NCBI GenBank assembly: GCA_022360105.1
Contig: JAKSDL010000484.1
Location: 1 to 19,708, forward strand
DNA from: Pseudomonadota bacterium
GTDB taxonomy: Bacteria; SAR324; XYD2-FULL-50-16; JAHJRI01
Reading direction: 5' to 3'
Length of the DNA stretch: 19,708 bases
Part shown: positions 7,949 to 14,446 of the stretch, piece by piece
Numbering within the stretch: the stretch's first letter is position 1
Layout of the letters: each line of letters starts with the position of its first letter
The notes under the pieces: model-generated
Database searches by the model: none
Told to the model about the DNA's origin: nothing
Seen by the model: the letters and a program-made list of their open reading frames with translations, nothing else
Position numbers and translations under genes: made by a program

Positions 7949-8040
7949 AAATCCCGAAGGGATGGCATATAGTAGCCAGCGGCGTGAGCCGCTGGTAGAC
8001 AGAGCCAACCAAAAAATGAGTCCCATAGGGACGGTACTCA
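7949..8040 (+). repeat. three-hairpin intergenic element, unit B
   Basis: The stem-loops are ATCCC-GAA-GGGAT (7951-7963), CCAGCGGC-GTGA-GCCGCTGG (7976-7995, a perfect 8-bp stem) and GTCCC-ATA-GGGAC (8020-8032), the last framed by TGAGT/ACTCA. It is an inverted copy of unit A. Together, units A and B and the central palindrome fill most of the 317-base gap 7747-8063, in which no gene is seen. Without a T-run they are not classic terminators, but they lie where two genes converge and could block read-through. Confidence 0.75.
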
Positions 8041-8063
8041 CTGTCAACTGGGTGCCAGAGTAT

Positions 8064-9188
8064 CTACAACTCCAGTGTTTTAATCAGCCATTTTTTGAGG
8101 AGAATATCCTGAATGCAGTAGCGTCCGTTTTTTACAATAATTTCTTTTTTGACCAACACATTCAGGGCTTTGGTGACCAGTGAACCTGTTTTCAACCCAA
8201 CTGATTTCAGGGCATCAGCATTAAACAGCTGACGCCCATCGTTGACCAACACCAGTTTCAAGGTCTTTTTCTGGTTAATGGTCAATCCTTCCCACATGGA
8301 TGCATATTCCAGATGTTTTCGATCCAGAATTGAGGCTTCAATCTCATCGACTTTTTCTATTGTGATTTCCTGATCGGGTAGCAGATTCCAAAGATGAAAC
8401 ATAAAATTTTGGATATACATGGGATGATTTTCAAGCCTGGTTACAATATCCAGAATAATTTTTTTAGGTAATTTTACTTTTTTCCTGGAAACCAGTTTTT
8501 GAATCCATGAAACATAGGCAGTTTCTTTTATGGTGGCCAAAGGAAAACTGTCAGCCAGTTTGTAAAACGCCTGGTCCGATGTATTGAACATCCCTGTCAA
8601 TAGATGCTGCTGACTGCCCGCAAAAATATAGCAGATATTGGTATGCCCCTGAATGTAAGAACGTAATCGCTTGGCAAATCCCTTTTCCGTGTAGGTGGCA
8701 ACCTCCTGAAACTCATCAAATGCGATGACCAGTTTTTTCTTCTGCGAATAACGATCCAGAAGCGTCATAACCTCTTCCAGCAATGCCTCTTCCTTAATGG
8801 CCTCAAAAGTGGGAGAAATCGAAGGCTGGCTTGTAACAGGATCAACCGCCAGCGTAAAGCGCAGGGTTTTTACAGCCGAGCTGATCGATTTAAAAAGCTT
8901 ATCGATATTGGATTCTATTTGGCTTAAGCCTTTAAAAACCTTCTTTATAAAATCCTGTTCCGACACGGTGCCGTACAAATCGATATGCATTTTGCCAATC
9001 CCCGGTTTTTTCTTCTGCAAAATATTGAAAACCTGCTGAATCAGCGAACTCTTTCCCTGTCTGCGATGGGAGTAAAGCAAAACATTTTGAGAGGATTTTA
9101 TATAATCAATCATCTGTGCGACTTCCTTTTTCCGATTACAGAAGCCCTCACCGGTGACATAATGACTGAAAGCAAAAGGATTTTCCAT
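8064..9188 (-). CDS. ATPase_2-type AAA/STAND ATPase with C-terminal winged helix
   Basis: A 374-residue soluble P-loop ATPase of the type long called archaeal ATPase (Pfam ATPase_2, COG1672-like). It starts with the family's NPF...G-x-x-x-R-x-x-E layout (ENPFAFSHYVTGEGFCNRKKE). Walker A is SHRRQGKSS (40-48), with Ser in place of the first Gly. Walker B is LVIAFDEF (153-160) with D158 and E159, and a sensor-like strand IFAGSQQH follows at about 188-195. The last 65 residues (ADALKSVGLKTGSLVTKALNVL...) look like a winged helix that could bind DNA. The cellular role of the family is largely unknown, and no partner gene is adjacent. It has its own strong promoter (9257-9285), so it is an isolated, individually regulated gene. 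No clear Shine-Dalgarno is seen before the ATG. Confidence 0.85.
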   Translation of the reverse strand: MENPFAFSHYVTGEGFCNRKKEVAQMIDYIKSSQNVLLYSHRRQGKSSLIQQVFNILQKKKPGIGKMHIDLYGTVSEQDFIKKVFKGLSQIESNIDKLFKSISSAVKTLRFTLAVDPVTSQPSISPTFEAIKEEALLEEVMTLLDRYSQKKKLVIAFDEFQEVATYTEKGFAKRLRSYIQGHTNICYIFAGSQQHLLTGMFNTSDQAFYKLADSFPLATIKETAYVSWIQKLVSRKKVKLPKKIILDIVTRLENHPMYIQNFMFHLWNLLPDQEITIEKVDEIEASILDRKHLEYASMWEGLTINQKKTLKLVLVNDGRQLFNADALKSVGLKTGSLVTKALNVLVKKEIIVKNGRYCIQDILLKKWLIKTLEL

Positions 9189-9256
9189 GTGTTGCCAAAT
9201 TGATTATAAAAAGTGTACCTGGAAATTTACCGATAGTATTGGATATTTTGGTGTCT

Positions 9257-9285
9257 ATTATCATACACTTTTGGTGTATTGTCAA
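9257..9285 (-). promoter_or_regulatory. sigma70-type promoter with palindromic spacer, for the ATPase gene
   Basis: Read on the minus strand, TTGACA (9280-9285) and GATAAT (9257-9262) are separated by exactly 17 bases, a near-consensus housekeeping promoter. The whole spacer is the perfect inverted repeat ATACAC-CAAAA-GTGTAT, which looks like an operator. The core ACACCAAAA recurs 23 bases downstream, just past the -10 box. Transcription would start near 9250 and leave a leader of about 60 bases before the ATG at 9188. Confidence 0.65.
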
Positions 9286-9415
9286 TTTCGTGACGGATAT
9301 ATTGATATTAGATATTGTGGGATAGATCACTGTTTTTACATTTGTATTGCAGGATGCAACGCTTATGGGCTTATCGCTCTGCCAATTCTGGATTTAAGGC
9401 AAAAACAAGTTCTTT

Positions 9416-9492
9416 AGGTAGGATGGGTCGCCGAAGGCTGCCCATCAACTGGTTCCAGAGGCATAGGCAACCTACGCAGGCCCATCCTACGG
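9416..9492. repeat. divergent GAAG-core palindromic repeat with long inverted arms
   Basis: GTAGGATGGG (9418-9427) and CCCATCCTAC (9481-9490) are perfect 10-base reverse complements 53 bases apart. Inside, GATGGG (9422-9427) can also pair with CCCATC (9441-9446) across a loop containing CCGAAGG. The left half resembles the GGATC palindromes in layout (TAGG-TGG, GAAG core, inverted TGG) and is probably a diverged relative. Between the ATPase promoter and this element (9286-9415) I see no gene. Confidence 0.6.
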
Positions 9493-9506
9493 ATTCGTTT
9501 TACCTT

Positions 9507-9550
9507 TCCCTGAAGGGGTACACCATAAAAGCCCAGGGGGCAACCCTGGG
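9507..9550 (+). repeat. partial hairpin element, unit C
   Basis: A short CCC-TGAA-GGG hairpin (9508-9517) is followed after an ACCATAAAA spacer by CCCAGGG-GGCAA-CCCTGGG (9532-9550). The order and the spacer (CATA, then AGCC) match the first two hairpins of unit B, so this looks like a shortened copy. It ends 10 bases before the ribosome-binding site of the nitroreductase gene and will be in its mRNA leader if the promoter lies upstream. Confidence 0.55.
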
Positions 9551-9572
9551 GAAATAAGCAAGAGGAGAAAAC

Positions 9573-10175
9573 ATGTCACAACATGAAAACAGCTACAAGA
9601 TCGATTTCAGCAAGCGCGACCCTTTTGAACAGACTGATCCGGAATTTCACACCCGTTGGTCTCCCCGTTCGTTTAAAAAAACTGAAATTCCCAAACCCAC
9701 CCTCACGACAATTTTTGATGCCGCTCGCTGGTCTCCCTCATCATTTAATGAGCAACCCTGGTTGTTTATTACTTCGGGTAATGATGATGAATTCAAACTG
9801 TTTCTTAGCCTTTTAACAAAGGACAATCAGGTCTGGGCCAGTAATACCAGTGTTCTGGGGTTTGTTTTTGGCAAGCGTCATTTTGCCAGAAATAATCGTG
9901 ACAACAGGTTTTACTTTTTCGATGCCGGGGCTGCCTGGATGGCAATGACCCTGCAGGCTCGAAAATTTGGATTGTATACACACGGTATGGGGGGCATCAA
10001 AAGAGATGAAATTTGTCCCGCCTTAAATGTTCCCGAAGAAAAATACGAAGTGATCTGCGGATTTGTGATAGGCGTGATTGACCGACCAGATAATCTTCCG
10101 GTCGAAATTTCCGAACGGGAGATTCCAACACCCAGAAAGCCTCTGGATGAAATTTGGCGACAGGGTCGATATTAA
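9573..10175 (+). CDS. nitroreductase-family FMN oxidoreductase
   Basis: A 200-residue cytoplasmic flavoprotein, expected to bind FMN and reduce nitro compounds, quinones or similar acceptors with NAD(P)H. FMN contacts are seen in RWSPRSF (28-34) and AARWSPSSFNEQPW (50-63), the typical W-x-P-S-x-x-N-x-Q-P-W form. The C-terminal part FDAGAAWMAMTLQA...GLYTHGMGG (116-141) is the other conserved FMN-site region of the family. Length matches the small group of nitroreductases. AAGAGGAG (9560-9567) fixes the start. Its last four bases overlap the end of the convergent AEC permease gene. The substrate cannot be told from the sequence. Confidence 0.88.
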   Translation: MSQHENSYKIDFSKRDPFEQTDPEFHTRWSPRSFKKTEIPKPTLTTIFDAARWSPSSFNEQPWLFITSGNDDEFKLFLSLLTKDNQVWASNTSVLGFVFGKRHFARNNRDNRFYFFDAGAAWMAMTLQARKFGLYTHGMGGIKRDEICPALNVPEEKYEVICGFVIGVIDRPDNLPVEISEREIPTPRKPLDEIWRQGRY

Positions 10176-11113
10176 AATAGCCGGGCTCGCATAAAAAATA
10201 AAACCGGGAAAACCAGGATGACGAATATTAAGGTATTAACGACAAACAATCCGGATGCCCTGCGCGAATCCAGATCGAACATGATGGACGAAACCACTGC
10301 GTAGACAGCAACCGGCATAAAAGACTCAATCTTGATAATCAGTTTCAAATCATCGCCGATTGGCAGAAAATAGGTGATCCCAAATGCCAGAGCCGGTAAA
10401 ATCATGAATTTTTGCAAAGCCAGGGTTAGATGTTCCGGCTTGAATGGATTTAAATCGCTAAGCTTAAAGTTGATTCCCAGGGTAAAGTAGTAGATGGCAA
10501 CAGCAATCGTCAGCAACAGATCCAAAGGAAAGTAAATCTCCGGTCTTTTGAAACCCAATGTGCGGATACCTACTGCTGTTACGATCGCCAACAAAGGCAT
10601 ATTTCTGAGATTGAATAAAAACTCTTTTATGGACTCCCAGCGAAAGATCTCTTTTCGATCTTCCATGCTTGCATAACCAAATATAAACAGAAAGGTAAAG
10701 GGTATAAAAAACATGAGAAAGATATTGGACAACCCCAACCCCCTTTCCCCGGCAAACAGATAACAAATGAATCCTCCCATGGTAAATCCCTGGTTTGCCA
10801 GGGATGAACAAATAACATAAACCCTTGAGCTTTTATCCCCAAAATGAAACCTGCCCGCAACCCCTTTGCCGATCAGAAAGCCAGTCAATGCCAAAGCCGC
10901 TCCCGATATCGGCAGATAAATCATCCCCGGCGCCAAACTCAGACCAAGCACTGTCCATAAGATAATAGGGGGCTCAAGGATAGACAGATTGATAATTACC
11001 AAACGTCTGGCTAATCGATCCAGATTAAGTAAAAGGCGACCTAAGATATTCCCAGCCAGAAACGGAATGATAATGACTAGCTGAAACAAAGCGAATTTCA
11101 GTTCCAAAGACAT
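10172..11113 (-). CDS. AEC-family (auxin efflux carrier-like) permease
   Basis: A 313-residue integral membrane protein with about ten hydrophobic segments spread along its length and short loops, the size and pattern of the AEC/MleP family. Bacterial members move organic anions such as malate or malonate; the substrate here is unknown. The half-way segment AGRFHFGDKSSRVYVICSSLANQGFTMGGF carries the N-Q-G-F-x-x-G pattern seen after helix 4 in family members. It is transcribed towards the nitroreductase and overlaps it by 4 bp at the stop codons, so the two cannot share an mRNA. It is divergent from the U32 gene across 185 AT-rich bases. No good Shine-Dalgarno precedes the ATG at 11113. Confidence 0.8.
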   Translation of the reverse strand: MSLELKFALFQLVIIIPFLAGNILGRLLLNLDRLARRLVIINLSILEPPIILWTVLGLSLAPGMIYLPISGAALALTGFLIGKGVAGRFHFGDKSSRVYVICSSLANQGFTMGGFICYLFAGERGLGLSNIFLMFFIPFTFLFIFGYASMEDRKEIFRWESIKEFLFNLRNMPLLAIVTAVGIRTLGFKRPEIYFPLDLLLTIAVAIYYFTLGINFKLSDLNPFKPEHLTLALQKFMILPALAFGITYFLPIGDDLKLIIKIESFMPVAVYAVVSSIMFDLDSRRASGLFVVNTLIFVILVFPVLFFMRARLF

Positions 11114-11298
11114 CAGGCGATTTGGTTTTTTGAGGAGAACGTGGGTTCAATTTTTATAGTTAATGGATGATTACCGTTATTCTATTATCTTTATCCTTTA
11201 TTGTTGGTTTTAGGAATGGGATTATGGTGTATATATTCTCGTATTCATCATTGTTAACGGTTTCAAGCAACCTCCCACAATTTTAATTAGAATTTTCA

Positions 11299-13317
11299 GT
11301 GACAATAACCAGTCAAAACTTCGTAAAACCTGAATTGCTGGCTCCTGCCGGTTCTCTGGAAAGCTTCAATGCAGCCATTGAAGCTGGTGCCGACGCTGTT
11401 TATCTTGGTGTCGGTGAGTTGAATGCCCGGCTGAGGGCTAAGAATTTCAGTATCAAAACACTTTCATTTCTAGTCAACCAGGCTGTAAAACATCAGGTCA
11501 AGCTTTATGTCACAGTAAATACGCTGGTTAAGCAGGAAGAACTGCCTTCCGTATTGAACCTGCTGCACCAACTCGACCAGCTGAAAATTGATGCCATCAT
11601 CGTTCAGGATTTAGGGCTGATTTATTTGGCACGTCGGCATTTCCCTAACCTAACACTTCATGCCAGTACCCAGATGGTCATTCACAACAGTCTGGGGATG
11701 CTCGCTGCCGAGAAACTGGGCATTAAAAGAGTTGTGCTTTCAAGGGAATTGACTTTTGATGAAATCACGCAAATCCGGGAAAAAACAGATCTTGAACTGG
11801 AAGTGTTTATTCACGGGGCATTGTGTTATTCCATTTCCGGTTTGTGCCTCGCTTCAAGTTGTTTAGGAGGGTGGAGTGGCAATCGAGGTCGATGCACACA
11901 GGTGTGCCGCAGAAAATTCAGGGATGAAAAGGAGTCCGGATTTTACTTCTCTCCCAGGGATTTTTGGGCTGTCGATCATATACAAAACTTAACAAAGCAC
12001 GGAATCAGCTGTTTTAAGATCGAAGGGCGAATGAAACACGCTGAATATGTTTTTAAAGTTGTTTCAGCTTATCGTCGCCTACTGGATGGTCACACAGATG
12101 CAGATTCGATTAGGGAAGAGCTGACCATGGACACAGGACGTGAGAAAACAAGCTTTTTTCTGGCTTCCACAGATCAGTCCGATATTATTGTAACAGATCG
12201 CCCATCCGGCACAGGACTGTATATTGGAAAAGTTATCGACATTCGGAAAAATTCGTTCGGCTTGGAATCGGAACGGAAACTTAATCCTGGCGACAGATTG
12301 CGTATTCAAAATCCGGAAGGTGATGAAGGGAAGACACTTACTGTGGAAAAAGTACACGAGTCGGAATCAAGGCAAATCCTTACTTTTGCCTCACCCCCCC
12401 AAATCAAAAAGCGAGACCATGTATTTTTACTGGCAAACAAGCAGGAGAAAAACAAAAAGTGGGGCAAGTATGATTCTGAACTCAAAGCCACTCCGTTTCA
12501 GCAAACTTATCCAAAAATTCAAAAAGCCCTGAAATCCCTGAAAATCAAACAGGACAACAATAATCCGAAAGACAAGCTGTTCATTAAAATTGATCACCAT
12601 GACTGGTTAAACATGATCAAGGAAATTGATCCCGATTTTCTGATCATTTCCGGTGATTATTGGTTTTTTAACGAATTACTGGAGTCTCCAAAGCGGATCA
12701 GGTATTGGAAACAAAAGCTCGTTATTGAATTCCCTCCGTTTATCCCGGAAACAGAACTGACCAATTACCAAGAGTTGGTAAGCCGATTAAGCGCTTTTGG
12801 GATTCACCACTGGATGAGCAGCCACTACAGCCACAAATGGTTGTTTCCCGACGGAGACTCGGTCTTCGCGGATACAACCGTCTGGACAACCAATCCGGCA
12901 ACCCAGAAGCAACTTCATCAGGGTAAATACCAGTCTTTCACCTATTCTCTGGAAGACGATCTGCTTAATATTAAAACAATGATCAATCCCAACGGAATCA
13001 TGCCTGTTTTTGGCTACATTCCATTATTTATATCCCGAATTTTTCCAACCACAGAATCTGAAAGACTGGAAGATAACAAAGGAATCGGATTCATTGTCAA
13101 AGGAAACAACGGATTGAGTTATACCCTGGATGAACAACCGTTATGCTTGTTTCATCGGCGTGAAAAGCTTCAGGGTCTTGGCATCAAGAATTATTTGATC
13201 GACTTAAGCTTTGTTCATCCGTCCAGAAAAACTATCAAGACATTGTTTCATGACTTCCGGCAAGGTCATAAAACCCAGGGAACCATCTTGTTTAACCATA
13301 AGTCCGGATTCAAGTAG
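11299..13317 (+). CDS. peptidase U32-family protein, RlhA-type (RNA hydroxylation candidate)
   Basis: A 672-residue cytoplasmic protein. It opens with PELLAPAGSLESF and ADAVYLGVGELNARLRAKNF, the start of the U32 barrel. The U32 signature region FIHGALCYSISGLC runs into SSCLGGWSGNRGRC, with C176, C183, C199 and C203, the conserved cysteines linked to iron-sulfur binding in this family. The middle (about 305-385, GLYIGKVIDI...KRDHVFLLANK) is the beta-rich part seen in long members. E. coli RlhA (23S rRNA C2501 hydroxylation) has a similar length of about 650; TrhP and YhbU are shorter. A role in RNA hydroxylation is therefore more likely than proteolysis, but is inferred. The GTG start at 11299 is forced by an in-frame TAA at 11284-11286 and has no good Shine-Dalgarno. 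The next gene follows after 33 bases. Confidence 0.82.
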   Translation: MTITSQNFVKPELLAPAGSLESFNAAIEAGADAVYLGVGELNARLRAKNFSIKTLSFLVNQAVKHQVKLYVTVNTLVKQEELPSVLNLLHQLDQLKIDAIIVQDLGLIYLARRHFPNLTLHASTQMVIHNSLGMLAAEKLGIKRVVLSRELTFDEITQIREKTDLELEVFIHGALCYSISGLCLASSCLGGWSGNRGRCTQVCRRKFRDEKESGFYFSPRDFWAVDHIQNLTKHGISCFKIEGRMKHAEYVFKVVSAYRRLLDGHTDADSIREELTMDTGREKTSFFLASTDQSDIIVTDRPSGTGLYIGKVIDIRKNSFGLESERKLNPGDRLRIQNPEGDEGKTLTVEKVHESESRQILTFASPPQIKKRDHVFLLANKQEKNKKWGKYDSELKATPFQQTYPKIQKALKSLKIKQDNNNPKDKLFIKIDHHDWLNMIKEIDPDFLIISGDYWFFNELLESPKRIRYWKQKLVIEFPPFIPETELTNYQELVSRLSAFGIHHWMSSHYSHKWLFPDGDSVFADTTVWTTNPATQKQLHQGKYQSFTYSLEDDLLNIKTMINPNGIMPVFGYIPLFISRIFPTTESERLEDNKGIGFIVKGNNGLSYTLDEQPLCLFHRREKLQGLGIKNYLIDLSFVHPSRKTIKTLFHDFRQGHKTQGTILFNHKSGFK

Positions 13318-13350
13318 ATTCATTTTCGGCAACAAACCGGAACTCTGAAA

Positions 13351-14433
13351 ATGAAAAAGCCGTTATTAAAAACTATCATTCTAGTCTTCACTCTTGTAGG
13401 ATTGCCCGCTCTGGGCATTATTAGTTTCGATAGAAACCTGGACCACTACCTGGAGTTTCCGCCGGTAACCCAATTTGTCCCCAAGGCAGGTTTTTCAGCC
13501 CCCGCATTTATATTCATATTGGTACTCATTGCAGCAACCGTAATTCCTTTGGGATACCAGTGTTTCAAGGCATACCGGGGGGCTTCAGGATCATTGCCAA
13601 AACAGGGTTTTCCCTGGTGGGGATTTATTGGATTATTCCTTTTATTGTTTTTCTGGATCGTGGCCTGGAATCGGTTTACCTGGGCAGCATTTTTTCAGGA
13701 GCATACCTTTTTCCCGCTCTGGTTCTCTTACATTATTGTGATCAATGCCTTAACCCAGAGAAAGCGAGGACATTGCCTGATCACCAAAGACCCAAAGCAT
13801 TTTGTTCTTTTGTTTCTGGCCAGCGCCTGTTTCTGGTGGTTTTTTGAATACCTGAATCGATTCGTCCAAAACTGGAATTATTCCGGCACACAATACAGTT
13901 CCCTAAAATATTTCCTGCTCGCGTCCCTGGCGTTTTCGACAGTCCTTCCTGCTGTAATGGGAACCATGGAATATTTACTGGGATTTGACTGGTTGGGTAA
14001 TAAATTCAGGATTACTTTTCCTTTTACCATTAAACATCCCAAAAGAGTTGCCTTCCTCACTTTGATGTTTTCAATGGGCAGCTTGTTTCTGATTGGAATT
14101 TTTCCAGACTACCTGTTTCCTTTTTTATGGGTGTCTCCGTTGATTGTTATCGTCAGTTTAAAAACCATTTTTGGGGAATCCCACGTGCTTTACCTCAATA
14201 AGGTTGAAAACCAAAGGAGAGTGTTGGCCGCTATGTTGGCTGCATTAATCTGCGGTTTTTTCTGGGAAATGTGGAACTACTGGAGTCTAATTCAATGGCA
14301 TTATGAGATCCCTCTGGTGGATCGTTACCATCTTTTTGAAATGCCAATTCTTGGATATGGTGGTTATTTGCCGTTTGGCATTGAATGCCTTGCAATTGGA
14401 GAAGCCTTCAGATCCTTGCCGACCCGAAAATAA
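13351..14433 (+). CDS. tryptophan-rich multi-pass membrane protein of unknown function
   Basis: A 360-residue protein with about nine or ten hydrophobic segments (roughly 7-27, 52-72, 89-108, 120-135, 150-168, 185-205, 233-253, 257-272, 291-311 and 335-352). I do not recognise the family. Aromatic residues are unusually dense. A motif E-x2-N-x5/6-W-x-Y occurs twice, at E166/N169/W175/Y177 and E306/N309/W316/Y318, both at the end of a membrane segment, and a looser WNRF copy lies at 106-109. It follows the U32 gene with a 33-base gap on the same strand, so the two may be co-transcribed. It converges on flhA, with only 13 bases between the stop codons. No signal peptide apart from the first helix, and no catalytic motif, is evident. 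Confidence 0.75.
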   Translation: MKKPLLKTIILVFTLVGLPALGIISFDRNLDHYLEFPPVTQFVPKAGFSAPAFIFILVLIAATVIPLGYQCFKAYRGASGSLPKQGFPWWGFIGLFLLLFFWIVAWNRFTWAAFFQEHTFFPLWFSYIIVINALTQRKRGHCLITKDPKHFVLLFLASACFWWFFEYLNRFVQNWNYSGTQYSSLKYFLLASLAFSTVLPAVMGTMEYLLGFDWLGNKFRITFPFTIKHPKRVAFLTLMFSMGSLFLIGIFPDYLFPFLWVSPLIVIVSLKTIFGESHVLYLNKVENQRRVLAAMLAALICGFFWEMWNYWSLIQWHYEIPLVDRYHLFEMPILGYGGYLPFGIECLAIGEAFRSLPTRK

Positions 14434-14446
14434 CGATATCTTTTTT

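Noticed and set aside
7751..9550. Repeated hairpins considered as a CRISPR array
   Set aside because: Copies are few, differently spaced, inverted relative to each other and lack unique spacers of constant length; no cas gene is present.
9189..9572. Small frames of 60-80 codons in the ATPase-nitroreductase gap
   Set aside because: They run through the promoter and palindromic repeats, and none has a ribosome site or recognisable protein pattern.
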